From contig JAITVD010000047.1 in the NCBI GenBank assembly GCA_031285965.1, positions 1 through 64,000 on the forward strand: DNA of 64,000 nt, read 5' to 3'. The translations under genes were made by a program, and so were the position numbers. Below the pieces are notes generated by a model. It ran no database searches. It was given only the letters and a program-made list of their open reading frames with translations, and was not told the origin of the DNA. The first letter of the stretch is position 1; every line of letters starts with the position of its first letter. Of the stretch, positions 53,065-61,908 are shown piece by piece. This DNA is from Azoarcus sp. GTDB lineage: Bacteria; Pseudomonadota; Gammaproteobacteria; Burkholderiales; Rhodocyclaceae.

Positions 53065-53229
53065 TCAGCGTGTCAGGCAATTAGCAGTGTTCGGTTCTAT
53101 TTTGCAGTAAGAACTACTGATCTCTCTAGGCAGGTTTCCTTTATTGCCGGGATTACTGATGAAATCTGACAGCACAGCTTGTAAGGTTTCTTGATTTTCC
53201 GTATGGCAGCAAGGGCATGTCTTTTTCCT
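53065..53229 (-). pseudogene. 3' remnant of a gene upstream of the lipoprotein
   Basis: A frame of 54 codons without an ATG runs between a TAA (53230-53232) and a TGA (53065-53067) placed 12 bases before the lipoprotein ATG. It reads with normal-looking composition (TLQAVLSDFISNPGNKGN, then IEPNTANCLTR). I take it as the decayed C-terminal end of a gene that once formed an operon with the lipoprotein. No family is recognised; an effector identity would be speculation. Confidence 0.35.
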
Positions 53230-53528
53230 TTAGATGAGTTAAAGCCCACCGACAACAGGTTATGGATAGAACAGTGTCACGTATGAGAACGCTGGCATTG
53301 TGCACGGACAGAACTCGTAGCGCAATAAATTAGACAAAATAGGTAAAACACGGAATTGCAAGCAGGGCTTGCTCAGGTTAAAGCAGCCTCGTCGGCATAG
53401 CAGAATTTCAAAGCGAGTCGCAGTCCAGCCCCCCAACAATTTGACCTCGTCCTTTCACCTCGTGTAGGCTACGCGCCGTTTTGGCTTGCCATGCTGTTTT
53501 GGCGAGCAGAAACAAAAATTTCGCATTC
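53230..53528. other. leader region before the cobalamin riboswitch
   Basis: About 300 bases, A+T-rich on the left, with no supported gene. GCAAGC-AGG-GCTTGC near 53357-53371 is a small 6-bp hairpin. The promoter of the B12 uptake operon must lie here or just right of it, but no clear -35/-10 pair stands out. Confidence 0.35.
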
Positions 53529-53701
53529 TGGTGCTGCTGGTCTCTCGGCCAGCGGTTAAACGGGAAAGCGGTGCGCGTCTTTCTGGGCGCAATGCCGCTG
53601 CTGCCCCCGCAACGGTAAGCGAGTGAGGGTTCGCCTCTAGGCCACTGAGCGTTTTGCTTGGGAAGGCGGCGAATCAAGACTTGCAAGCCCGGATACCGGC
53701 C
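53529..53701 (+). promoter_or_regulatory. cobalamin riboswitch
   Basis: The conserved elements of the adenosylcobalamin riboswitch occur in order: GGTGCTGCTGG, GGTTAAACGGGAAAGCGGTG, the CTGCCCCCGCAACGGTAAG core, GCCACTGAG, GGGAAGGCGGCGAATC and the B12 box around AGCCCGGATACCGGCC. It precedes the TonB receptor gene by about 150 bases. ATCTCC at 53785-53790 can pair with GGAGAT at 53835-53840, the ribosome-binding site, so repression of translation when B12 is bound is plausible (inference). It probably controls the whole five-gene operon. Confidence 0.93.
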
Positions 53702-53848
53702 CGACGCGAACCGATGGACGTGCTGCGGGGCTGCGGCTCGCCGGTTCTCATCACCGACGCGCTGCCATGCAAAGCCCGTGCGGCATCTCCGTTTTTCATC
53801 ATCATGATTCCGGCTGCGGGGACGCAAACCGGATGGAGATAGATTGCC

Positions 53849-55915
53849 ATGCCAACGCGCAAATCCTTGCGGGCAGCCCTGTGCTTGCCTGCCGCCGTTT
53901 TTTCTTTGTATTCCCTGCCCTCTTTTGGCCAAGTTTCGTCCGAGCCGCCCGCAGCGCAACAGGCGCTTGATTCCCTTGATGAAGTGGTGGTGACGGCAAA
54001 CCGCGTACAGGAAGCCAAGCACGAAGTCAGCAGCAACGTTACCGTTATCGGTTCGGAAGAAATCAAGGCGTCGACAGCAACAACAGTCGCCGATTTGATG
54101 GCGCAGCATGGCTTTCATGTCGTAACGATGGGCGACAACAGCAATGTCCAGATACGCGGCATGGGCAGCCTGACGATGGCCAACGAGCTTGAAAACCAAG
54201 TGCTGATCCTGCTGAATGGCCGTCGGATTGGCTTAAGCAACTTGGCGCTTGCGGGGCTGGCGAACGTCAAGCAGGTCGAAATCATCCGTGGCGCTTCAGC
54301 CGTTCAGTACGGTTCCTCCGCGCTGGGCGGGGTCATCAACATCATCACCCGGCGCGGCGAAGCCGATAAACCGTTCCTGTCGATTGAAGCGGGCATCGGC
54401 AGTGATTCGCTGAAGCGCGAAACAGTTGCTTTTGGCGGCGCGGCGGACGGATTTGATTTTTCTTTCGGCGGGACGCATTTCAGCCGCGATGACGTGACGA
54501 CAGAAGGCGGGCGGCGCTGGTACAACACGGCAATCGACAAGAGCCTGACCTACGATTTGGACGTTGGCTACACCTTTGCTCAAAACCACCGCGTCGGAAT
54601 CAACCACGCTCAGGGCGAGACTCAATCTGAACTCACCTCAGGCATCCGCCCCTATGGCGGCAACACGCCCGCCAATCCCTACAGCGATTACCTCAAGCGC
54701 AACAAGAATACGGCGTTTTCCTATGCCGGATCGACGGACAGCAAAAACCTCGACTGGATGGTCAATTATTCTTTCGGAAGCACCGATCAGAAAGATACCG
54801 ACCCATCGACGGGGGCTGAAAGCTACCGGAGCGACATCGACAACAAGGTTTTCAACGCGCAGTTGAACTACAACGCCGCGCTGTTTTCAGTGTCCGGCGG
54901 GGTCGATCAATACCAGTACGACGTGTCCGGGTTCGGCAGCGCCCCGGAAACGACGATGAAAGATACCGGCGCTTATGTCACAGGCAAACTGCGCCTGCTC
55001 GATGAGCGGCTGGTTTTCTCGCTGGGCCTGCGCCACGACCGATACGAGAACTCAGGTACGGCAATGCTTTCCTATGATAACAACCATACGGGCGGCTCGG
55101 TGGGCGTCAGCTATTTGCCGCTCGATTGGCTGAAACTGCGCGCCAATTACGCCAGCGGCTTCAAAATGCCCTCGCCGCAGCAGATCGGCGGGGACGGCGC
55201 GATTTTTTACATGGGCAATCCGTCGCTCAAGCCCGAGCAAAACAAAACATGGGAACTGGGCGCGGATATTGACTGGCGTCACATCAATGCCAGCCTGACC
55301 TATTTTCGTTCAGACTGGCAAGACAAGATCGTTGGCATGCCCACTGGTATCCCATGCAACAATCTTTGGGGGATGAATTGCTACCAAAACCAGAACCTGA
55401 AAGAAGCGGAAATTGCCGGGTTTGAAGGTTCCGTGAGATGGGACATTGGCAAGGCGTTCAGCCAAAGCTACAGCCTCGCGCCCTACGCCAGCTTCACTTG
55501 GCTGACGACGCGAAAAAATAAGGATCCCTCGCAATTCATCGCGTATCACGGCGCGGGCAACACAACTCTGCCCAACACGCCCAAATGGATGGCAAGCTAC
55601 GGCCTCGACTACGCGCATCCGGGGCTGAAAATCAAAAGCCGCCTCAATGCCAATTATTACGGCGCAACGCTGACACGGGACTTTAGCGGGACAGTTCCCA
55701 TGCCAGCGGGCGATACCTATTTCTCGCGCCCAAGCGGCACGGTCGTCAATTGGAGCTTTGAGAAAGAACTGGCAGAGTTCAGCAATCGCCGCTATGGCGC
55801 GCTGACCCTGCGCGGCGAAATCAACAACCTGTTCGACAAGGCAAACGAGATGTACTGGAACTACCCCGGCGCGGGACGGAATTTCTACGTCGGGCTGCGC
55901 TATGACTTTAATTAA
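53849..55915 (+). CDS. btuB: TonB-dependent outer-membrane receptor, probable vitamin B12
   Basis: Receptor of 688 residues. A signal peptide (about 1-26) is followed by the TonB box LDEVVVTA, the plug domain (VADLMAQHGFHV, QVLILLNGRRIG, IIRGASAVQYGSSALGGVINIIT) and the barrel, which ends in the aromatic-rich FYVGLRYDFN. GGATGGAGAT just before the ATG is the ribosome-binding site. A riboswitch that binds cobalamin lies directly upstream and ABC transporter genes follow, so B12 or another corrinoid is the likely substrate. Confidence 0.9.
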   Translation: MPTRKSLRAALCLPAAVFSLYSLPSFGQVSSEPPAAQQALDSLDEVVVTANRVQEAKHEVSSNVTVIGSEEIKASTATTVADLMAQHGFHVVTMGDNSNVQIRGMGSLTMANELENQVLILLNGRRIGLSNLALAGLANVKQVEIIRGASAVQYGSSALGGVINIITRRGEADKPFLSIEAGIGSDSLKRETVAFGGAADGFDFSFGGTHFSRDDVTTEGGRRWYNTAIDKSLTYDLDVGYTFAQNHRVGINHAQGETQSELTSGIRPYGGNTPANPYSDYLKRNKNTAFSYAGSTDSKNLDWMVNYSFGSTDQKDTDPSTGAESYRSDIDNKVFNAQLNYNAALFSVSGGVDQYQYDVSGFGSAPETTMKDTGAYVTGKLRLLDERLVFSLGLRHDRYENSGTAMLSYDNNHTGGSVGVSYLPLDWLKLRANYASGFKMPSPQQIGGDGAIFYMGNPSLKPEQNKTWELGADIDWRHINASLTYFRSDWQDKIVGMPTGIPCNNLWGMNCYQNQNLKEAEIAGFEGSVRWDIGKAFSQSYSLAPYASFTWLTTRKNKDPSQFIAYHGAGNTTLPNTPKWMASYGLDYAHPGLKIKSRLNANYYGATLTRDFSGTVPMPAGDTYFSRPSGTVVNWSFEKELAEFSNRRYGALTLRGEINNLFDKANEMYWNYPGAGRNFYVGLRYDFN

Positions 55916-55933
55916 GGTTCCTTGCTGGCAAGC

Positions 55934-56746
55934 ATGAAAGGTTTCATCGCCCTCCTTGCCTTGCTGATTGCGCCGGCGGCTTTTTCCCAAGCGCCGGCGC
56001 AGCCGCCGCAGCGCATCGTTTCGCTTGATTTGTGCACGGACTGGATGCTGGCGCTGTATGTCGAACGGGAGCGCGTCGCGGCGCTCTCGCCGATGCAGCG
56101 CGTCCAGCAGCCGTTCCACCCTGCCCCGTGGATGAAAAACTCTTGGCCCGCGCACGACGGAAACCTAGAGAGCATCGCGCTGTACAAGCCCGACCTCATC
56201 CTGACCGGGCAATACGCCGCCATCGCCCTGCGCGAGCAGCTTCGCCGCCTAGGATTCCGGGTCGAAGTCCTGCCGCTGGCCACGACGCTTGAAGAAGTGC
56301 GTCGCTATGAACGCCAGTTCTTCGCCTATGTGGGGCTGCCGCCGGAACACACGGCAGACGGGCCGCCAGAGCGCGAGCACGGGGAAAAGCGTCTGCTGCT
56401 GCTCGGCGCGAACGCCATCGGAATGGGGCGCGATACGTTTGAGAACGCGCTTATGAACCACGCGGGCTGGCGCAACTACCTGACTGAGAGCGGCCTTGTC
56501 CGGCTCGACCTCGAACAAATCGCGCTCGACCCGCCGAATGCTGTGCTTTGGGCAACGCCAAGCGGCGCGGCGCTGGCAAACGCCTTTGCGGAACATCCTC
56601 TCTGGCGCAGCCTCAATCCTCCCCCGCCGCGCCTAGAAACTGACTACTGGCGCTGGCAATGCCCCGGCCCTTGGAGTTGGGGGCTGATACGGGAACTCGG
56701 GCGCCTCAAGCAACAAGCCGAAGAGCGCGGGGCGACTGCGCCATGA
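55934..56746 (+). CDS. btuF: periplasmic B12-binding protein (BtuF-like)
   Basis: Substrate-binding protein of 270 residues with a signal peptide (about 1-19, ending AAFS). The class III periplasmic-binding fold is indicated by QRIVSLDLCTDWMLALY and LESIALYKPDLILTGQYAA in the N-lobe. It would pass the ligand taken in by the receptor to the BtuCD-like transporter. An upstream in-frame TTG is rejected in favour of the ATG at 55934. It follows the receptor gene after 18 bases and its stop overlaps the permease start (ATGA). Confidence 0.85.
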   Translation: MKGFIALLALLIAPAAFSQAPAQPPQRIVSLDLCTDWMLALYVERERVAALSPMQRVQQPFHPAPWMKNSWPAHDGNLESIALYKPDLILTGQYAAIALREQLRRLGFRVEVLPLATTLEEVRRYERQFFAYVGLPPEHTADGPPEREHGEKRLLLLGANAIGMGRDTFENALMNHAGWRNYLTESGLVRLDLEQIALDPPNAVLWATPSGAALANAFAEHPLWRSLNPPPPRLETDYWRWQCPGPWSWGLIRELGRLKQQAEERGATAP

Positions 56747-57747
56747 ACTTCGCTGAAATCCGCATTCCACGCGCTTCTTTTTTCCTCTTCGCGGGGCTGC
56801 TGGCGGCTTTTTTCCTGTCGCTCGCCATTGGCTCCGCGCCAGTTCCCGTGCTGGGCGGACTGTTCGACTGGCTCATCGGCCAGCCGGGGCTGCCCGCCCT
56901 CGTCATGGGCGAAATCCGTTTGCCTCGCGCCCTGCTGGCGCTTTCCGTGGGCGCGGCGCTTGGGCTGTCCGGCGCGGCATTGCAAGGGCTGCTGCGCAAC
57001 CCCCTTGCCGACCCCAGCCTCACCGGCGCGAGCCAAGGCGCGGCGCTGGGCGCAGCATCCGTTTTCTATTTCGGCGTCCTGCCGGGGCTGGGCGTTTTCG
57101 CGCCCCTGTTGGCCGGACTGGCCGGGGCGGCGCTGGCGCTCCTCCTCACCCTCTGGCTTGCCGGGTCGGGCCGACCAGCGTTGCTGCTGCTTGCGGGGCT
57201 GGCTATCGCCTCCCTTTCCGGCGCGGCGCTGGCCGCCGTGCTCAACTTTGCCCCCAATCCTTTTGCCATGCAGGAACTCGTTTTCTGGCTGCTCGGTTCC
57301 GTTTCGGAACGCGGCATGGCGCATCTGGTTTTTCTCCTGCCCGCCCTCGTCATCGGCGGGGCGCTCATCTGGCGGCAGCGCCCGTTGCTGGCTGCCCTCT
57401 CCCTCGGCGAACAAGTCACTGCCAGCTTGGGGCTGGATGTTCGGCGCGGCGGGCGCATCGTCGTTTTGGGCGCGGCCATGCTGGTCGGCTCCGCTGTGGC
57501 TACCGCTGGAAACATCGGTTTTGTGGGGCTCATCGCCCCCCATCTGGCAAGGCCGCTGGCGCAAAACCGACCAGATCGTCTGCTTATTCCCGCCGCCGCT
57601 ATTGGCGCAACACTCGTGCTGCTCGCGGACATCGTCGCCCGCCTCATGCCACCGGGACGCGAAATCCGTCTGGGCGTTCTGACCGCGCTGATTGGCGCGC
57701 CCCTTTTCATTCGGCTCATCTGGAAAATGCGCAGAGAATGGCTCTAA
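56743..57747 (+). CDS. btuC: B12/FecCD-type ABC transporter permease
   Basis: Integral membrane protein of 334 residues with about ten helices of the FecCD/BtuC family. Family features include the GEIRLPRALLALSVGAALGLSGAALQGLLRNPLADP segment near the N-terminus (seen here in pieces), the ATAGNIGFVGLIAPHLAR loop that contacts the ATPase, and PPGREIRLGVLTALIGAPLFI at the end. The ATG at 56743 overlaps the btuF stop; the frame also opens 28 codons earlier inside btuF. It overlaps the next gene by ten bases. Confidence 0.92.
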   Translation: MNFAEIRIPRASFFLFAGLLAAFFLSLAIGSAPVPVLGGLFDWLIGQPGLPALVMGEIRLPRALLALSVGAALGLSGAALQGLLRNPLADPSLTGASQGAALGAASVFYFGVLPGLGVFAPLLAGLAGAALALLLTLWLAGSGRPALLLLAGLAIASLSGAALAAVLNFAPNPFAMQELVFWLLGSVSERGMAHLVFLLPALVIGGALIWRQRPLLAALSLGEQVTASLGLDVRRGGRIVVLGAAMLVGSAVATAGNIGFVGLIAPHLARPLAQNRPDRLLIPAAAIGATLVLLADIVARLMPPGREIRLGVLTALIGAPLFIRLIWKMRREWL

Positions 57748-58466
57748 TCGAAGTCAAAAACCTGACGCTGAAAGACCGCCTCGACTCCGTTTCCTTCTCG
57801 GTCGAACCGGGCGAGATGCTTGCCGTCATTGGACCGAACGGCGCGGGAAAATCCTCCCTGCTGCAAAGTCTGGCCGGACTGCTGCCCGCCAGCGGCGATA
57901 TTTTTCTGTCCGGCATTCCCCTGCGCGGCATCAAGCCCAACGAGCGGGCGCGGCAACTGGGCTTTCTGCCGCAATTCTGTGATAGCGCGTGGGCGCTGGC
58001 CGTTGAAGAAATCGTGGCATTGGGGCGGCTGCCTTGGCGCGACCGCGACCCCGAAGCCCTCCGGCAAGCCATGCGGGAAACCGGCATCGAGGGCATGGCG
58101 CGGAAAAGCATCAACCAGCTTTCCGGCGGCGAACAGGCGCGGGTATGGCTTGCTCGCGTGCTGGCTGGCACGCCGCAGGTTTTTCTTGCCGACGAACCCA
58201 TTGCCAGCCTCGACCTCTACTATCAGGGCAAAATCATGGACATCCTGCGCCAGCACGCGAGCGGGGCGCGCAGCGTCATCCTCGCCATCCATGACCTCGC
58301 GCTGGCGGCTCGCTACTGCGACCGCTTCTGCCTGCTCAAACAGGGACGCATCCATGCCTTCGGCTCGCCCGAAACCGTCCTCACCGAAGCGGCGCTCTCG
58401 GATGCCTTCGGCGTTCCCATCCATGTCGATTTGGCTCACTCCCCGCCCATCATCCTGCCCGCTTGA
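57738..58466 (+). CDS. btuD: B12/iron-type ABC transporter ATP-binding protein
   Basis: ATPase of 242 residues that powers the BtuC-like permease. Walker A is GPNGAGKSS, the Q-loop lies in GFLPQFC, the signature is LSGGEQARVWLARVL, Walker B is QVFLADEPIASLD and the H-loop is in ILAIHDLALA. It overlaps the permease gene by ten bases and ends nine bases before the adenosyltransferase-like gene, so all belong to one operon. Confidence 0.93.
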   Translation: MALIEVKNLTLKDRLDSVSFSVEPGEMLAVIGPNGAGKSSLLQSLAGLLPASGDIFLSGIPLRGIKPNERARQLGFLPQFCDSAWALAVEEIVALGRLPWRDRDPEALRQAMRETGIEGMARKSINQLSGGEQARVWLARVLAGTPQVFLADEPIASLDLYYQGKIMDILRQHASGARSVILAIHDLALAARYCDRFCLLKQGRIHAFGSPETVLTEAALSDAFGVPIHVDLAHSPPIILPA

Positions 58467-58474
58467 GCATTCCC

Positions 58475-59047
58475 ATGAAACCCGGCAAAAACCTGTCTGA
58501 GCTTTGCTACACCTACATCTTCGAGGCTTCGTGGCTCTGCGACTATGAAGTCGCCACCGACGAGCTTTGCGCCCAGCTTGGCATGGCGTTTTCCGCTGCC
58601 GAGGCGGATGCCGGGCTGCATGACACCCTGCCCGACCTTGAACGCCTTCAGGCGCTCGCCCTGCACGCCAATGGTTCCATTCGGGGAAAACTTGCCGTGA
58701 CGGAAGCCGACCTTGATTGGCTCCACGCGCGTTACGCGCACTTCCAGCAAGAGATTGAAGCCCGCGAGCCGAATCGCCTCAAAAACTTCGTCCTCCCACG
58801 CGGCATCGCCCCTGTGCCGGAACTGCACCAAGCGCGTTCCACGGCCAAAAAAGCCCTGCGATGCCTTGTCCGCTTGGAAAGCGAACAGGCGGAGCGCGTC
58901 CGGCGGGCAATCCCCCCGGAAATCCCCCGCTTCCTCAACCTGCTCTGCAACTTCTGCTTCCTGCTCGCCGTCCTCATCAACCAGCGCCGCAAAACCGGCG
59001 AGCCACTTTTCATGAGCCAAAGCTACAAAATGAAGGAACGGCACTGA
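58475..59047 (+). CDS. divergent PduO-type cobalamin adenosyltransferase-like protein
   Basis: Protein of 190 residues. Family-like segments of the PduO-type ATP:cob(I)alamin adenosyltransferase are present in the right order: TDEL (28-31), FVLPRG (105-110), ARSTAKKALR (120-129, in place of ARTxxRRAER) and FLNLLCNFCFLLA (153-165). The N-terminal TRTGDxGxT ATP-binding loop is missing, replaced by the CYTYIFEASWLCDY region. The enzyme would normally turn imported cobalamin into adenosylcobalamin, the riboswitch ligand. Here it may be catalytically altered or act as a corrinoid-binding helper. It lies nine bases after the ABC ATPase gene. ATG at 58475 is preferred over a TTG at 58463. Confidence 0.7.
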   Translation: MKPGKNLSELCYTYIFEASWLCDYEVATDELCAQLGMAFSAAEADAGLHDTLPDLERLQALALHANGSIRGKLAVTEADLDWLHARYAHFQQEIEAREPNRLKNFVLPRGIAPVPELHQARSTAKKALRCLVRLESEQAERVRRAIPPEIPRFLNLLCNFCFLLAVLINQRRKTGEPLFMSQSYKMKERH

Positions 59048-59110
59048 TAGTGTCGCAAAAAGCAGCAAAAAAGAGGTAAGCTACGCAGTTGAACTTTTTT
59101 GGTATTTGTA

Positions 59111-60874
59111 ATGTCTAAGCAGGTTTCTTCATTAAACCAACCCGCATCCCATACAGATTCGTCCGGTGTTTCAGAGCCTCTTTCCGCAAAACGTACCGAC
59201 TGGGCGGGGCTAGGCTGGCTATATCTATTTTTCTGGTATTTTTCCGGCGTCATGCAGACTTTGCTGATTCCATCCAATGGAATCGAAGGTTTTCGCTGTG
59301 CGTTTTTCATGAGCTTTATGTGGTTTGCTCCCGTTCTGCTATTTCCTCGTTATACCAAGCAAATTTGCGCAGTCATTGGAATCATTCTTTGGGCTGTTTC
59401 AATTACAAGCCTGAGCTACTGGTATATCTATGGAAGCGAATTCTCACAAAGCACCCTTTTTATTATTTTTGAGACAACCGCGCAAGAATCTCAAGAATAT
59501 ATCAGCCAATACATCACTTTTCCTTTAGTGCTTGGCACTATTTTATACACGACTGTTGCCTATTTTCTTTATAAACGTTTGCGCCCAGTGCGCTTGTCAC
59601 GCCCTTACGCAATAGGCTTTGCGTTCGCCGTGCTTCTCCTGAATCTTGGCGAACCTCACTTCAAATATCTCACTGGCAGAACAACCTTTGAAAGCGCCAC
59701 AAACAAATTGCTGAGGCGCATGGAACCCGCCGCGCCGTGGCAGTTTTTGATGAGTTATATTCAATACAAGGTTCAGCTTTCCAACGTCCGCACTTTCCTT
59801 AAAAATAATTCCTCTTTGCCCCCTTTGGGCAATCTCATTGACCGCTCTGGGGATACGCCGCGCACAGTAGTGCTGGTTATCGGAGAATCCACAACCCGCC
59901 GCCGCATGAGCCTGTATGGCTATCCGCGCAAAACAACGCCAAAACTGGATGCGCTGAAAGAAAAAGGGGATTTATTTGTTTTTAATGATGTCATTACCCC
60001 TCGTCCCTATACATTTGAAGTATTGAAGCTGGCTTTAAGTTTTGCCAGCCAAGAAGAAGAGGGACGCTATCTGACTGAGCCAAACATGATGAATCTCATG
60101 AACCAGGCAGGGTACAAAATGTTTTGGATTACAAACCAGCAAGTCCTCCGCGAAGGCAATGCCTTGCAGACTTCGTTTTCGCAACAAGCAAACGCAGCAA
60201 AATATCTGAACAATAACCGTCTCCAGAATGCCTCGCTGCCCGACCAAGTGGTTTTTGAGCCTTTCTCAGAGGTATTGCTCGACCCCGCGCCCAAAAAATT
60301 TATTGTTCTGCATTTGCTGGGTACGCACGCAAAATATTCCCTTCGCTATACAGAGGAATACGATGTATTCACGGGGCGCGACCACGTCCCGGAAAACCTC
60401 TCAGACAGCCAAGCCGAAAGATTCAACAGCTACGACAATGCTGTGCTCTATAACGATTTCGTCGTCTCAAGCCTGATTGATATTTTTTCAAAAAGCCAGC
60501 AAAACGGCTTTTTGGTTTATTTTTCCGACCACGGCGAAGAAGTTTTCAATGACCCCAAGCACGAGATATTAGGCCGAAACGAATACCATCCGACACTGGA
60601 TATGTATGCCGTTCCTTTTATGCTTTGGATGACTCCTGAATGGAAAAAAACGCATTCCCTCAATCTTGGCTCAATGCGCGACCGACCTTACAGCAACGAA
60701 CATTTTATTCACACTTTATCCGATTTAGCAGGCTTGAGCTATGACCGCTTCCGACCCGAAATGAGCTTAGTCAATTCGGGCTTCAAACCCCATACCCGCT
60801 GGATTGGCAATCCAAAATCCAAAAGCGGATTGCACGATTTCGATGCCATCGAACTGAATAAGCCTTTGCCGTAA
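59111..60874 (+). CDS. CptA/EptA-like phosphoethanolamine transferase
   Basis: Membrane enzyme of 587 residues in the sulfatase-like superfamily. The N-terminal part has about five membrane helices (to about residue 180), and the periplasmic catalytic domain starts near 250. GESTTRRRMSLYGYPR (259-273) contains the metal-binding Glu and the Thr that accepts phosphoethanolamine; SDHGEE supplies further zinc ligands. The motif is closer to CptA (LPS core) than to EptA (lipid A), but the acceptor cannot be fixed. The gene is visibly more A+T-rich than its left neighbours and marks the start of an accessory stretch. Confidence 0.82.
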   Translation: MSKQVSSLNQPASHTDSSGVSEPLSAKRTDWAGLGWLYLFFWYFSGVMQTLLIPSNGIEGFRCAFFMSFMWFAPVLLFPRYTKQICAVIGIILWAVSITSLSYWYIYGSEFSQSTLFIIFETTAQESQEYISQYITFPLVLGTILYTTVAYFLYKRLRPVRLSRPYAIGFAFAVLLLNLGEPHFKYLTGRTTFESATNKLLRRMEPAAPWQFLMSYIQYKVQLSNVRTFLKNNSSLPPLGNLIDRSGDTPRTVVLVIGESTTRRRMSLYGYPRKTTPKLDALKEKGDLFVFNDVITPRPYTFEVLKLALSFASQEEEGRYLTEPNMMNLMNQAGYKMFWITNQQVLREGNALQTSFSQQANAAKYLNNNRLQNASLPDQVVFEPFSEVLLDPAPKKFIVLHLLGTHAKYSLRYTEEYDVFTGRDHVPENLSDSQAERFNSYDNAVLYNDFVVSSLIDIFSKSQQNGFLVYFSDHGEEVFNDPKHEILGRNEYHPTLDMYAVPFMLWMTPEWKKTHSLNLGSMRDRPYSNEHFIHTLSDLAGLSYDRFRPEMSLVNSGFKPHTRWIGNPKSKSGLHDFDAIELNKPLP

Positions 60875-60990
60875 GTTTTGCTATCATGCCAAGCAGCATA
60901 AAATAGTCTGCCCAGCGTGGCACTTTGCCGACACATCTTATTCAAATACCAAACCCTGCACCAGCAAGGCAATGCCCATATGGGATAATG

Positions 60991-61908
60991 TCAGAAATAT
61001 CCGATCTGCAAAACGTTCGTCTCTATCGGCTGCTCGTTCTTAATAAGCTCGCGGATGTGTTCAATGAATCGCTTAAACATCCCAACTTGGAATGGGTTCT
61101 TCTCAAGAAACGCTAAGTATTCACCACGAAGCTGCTGACGCTTTGCCGCAGTGGAATAGTGAACCCGAACATTTGAATTAAGCCGTTTTGCTTTTCGCAG
61201 TATGATGATTTCATCTATATCAGTCGATGCCGTGTTCTGAGGAGACATATCAAGCCACTCGCACAGTAGATAGTAGCGAGCACCGACTACTGCTGATTTC
61301 GTATCGTGTGCTGTTGCACAAGCCTCTTGGAACATGGTTTTATCCAAGTTCGTCTTACACTCGGCAGCAACGTAGCTAATAAATGTCTCTTGTGTGGCAG
61401 CGTCTTTGAAATCAGAATGATGTGATGCACGAATAAAAAGAGGTTTCGCAATAGCGAAATCTTGATTTTTCGTTTTTATGGCAATCCCACCGCCAGGTCT
61501 TAAAGCGTCCAAACTTGAATTGAAATACACTGCTGAGAAAGATGGTGTTGGTCCAAGCGTCGCACCAATTGGAACGAGTTCCGGCAGCACCAGCGGATGA
61601 GCAGCCAAGTGAGGAAGGAATTCCTCAATTACACTATTGTCGAGCTTCAGTTGCCCCTTCTGCCGATACAAAAAATCGTTTGGGCTGTCAAAAACAAGAT
61701 CAACATCAATGTAGTTCCGGTAGCCATTGAGCAGTGCAACCATCTTGGCGAGCACCTCATCATAGCTACCCGTAACTTGCTCAATATCCTTGATCCATTG
61801 GTGATAGCGAACAACCGCAGCCTCAACGTGAGGCTTGTCAGATGGTGGCAACTTCTCGTTGGATAATGTTGCACTCAGTTTTTCTAGGTGTGGCATCGGA
61901 AATGGCAT
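60991..61908 (-). CDS. Bpu10I-family type II restriction endonuclease
   Basis: Protein of 305 residues resembling the Bpu10I restriction endonuclease family. The segment YVAAECKTNLDKTMFQEA (E183, K185) is the likely PD-(D/E)xK catalytic ExK, and the downstream ARYYLLCEWLDM stretch is also family-like. The start ATG (61908) has GAGG upstream and lies inside the end of the methyltransferase gene, giving a 71-base overlap. A shorter start four codons in is possible. Bpu10I itself uses two different nuclease subunits for an asymmetric site; only one is encoded here. Base composition is A+T-rich, suggesting transfer. Confidence 0.75.
   Translation of the reverse strand: MPFPMPHLEKLSATLSNEKLPPSDKPHVEAAVVRYHQWIKDIEQVTGSYDEVLAKMVALLNGYRNYIDVDLVFDSPNDFLYRQKGQLKLDNSVIEEFLPHLAAHPLVLPELVPIGATLGPTPSFSAVYFNSSLDALRPGGGIAIKTKNQDFAIAKPLFIRASHHSDFKDAATQETFISYVAAECKTNLDKTMFQEACATAHDTKSAVVGARYYLLCEWLDMSPQNTASTDIDEIIILRKAKRLNSNVRVHYSTAAKRQQLRGEYLAFLEKNPFQVGMFKRFIEHIRELIKNEQPIETNVLQIGYF

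Noticed and set aside
53408-54199. 263-codon minus-strand frame over the riboswitch and btuB start
   Set aside because: It runs antisense through the cobalamin riboswitch and an intact receptor gene; no domain is recognisable.
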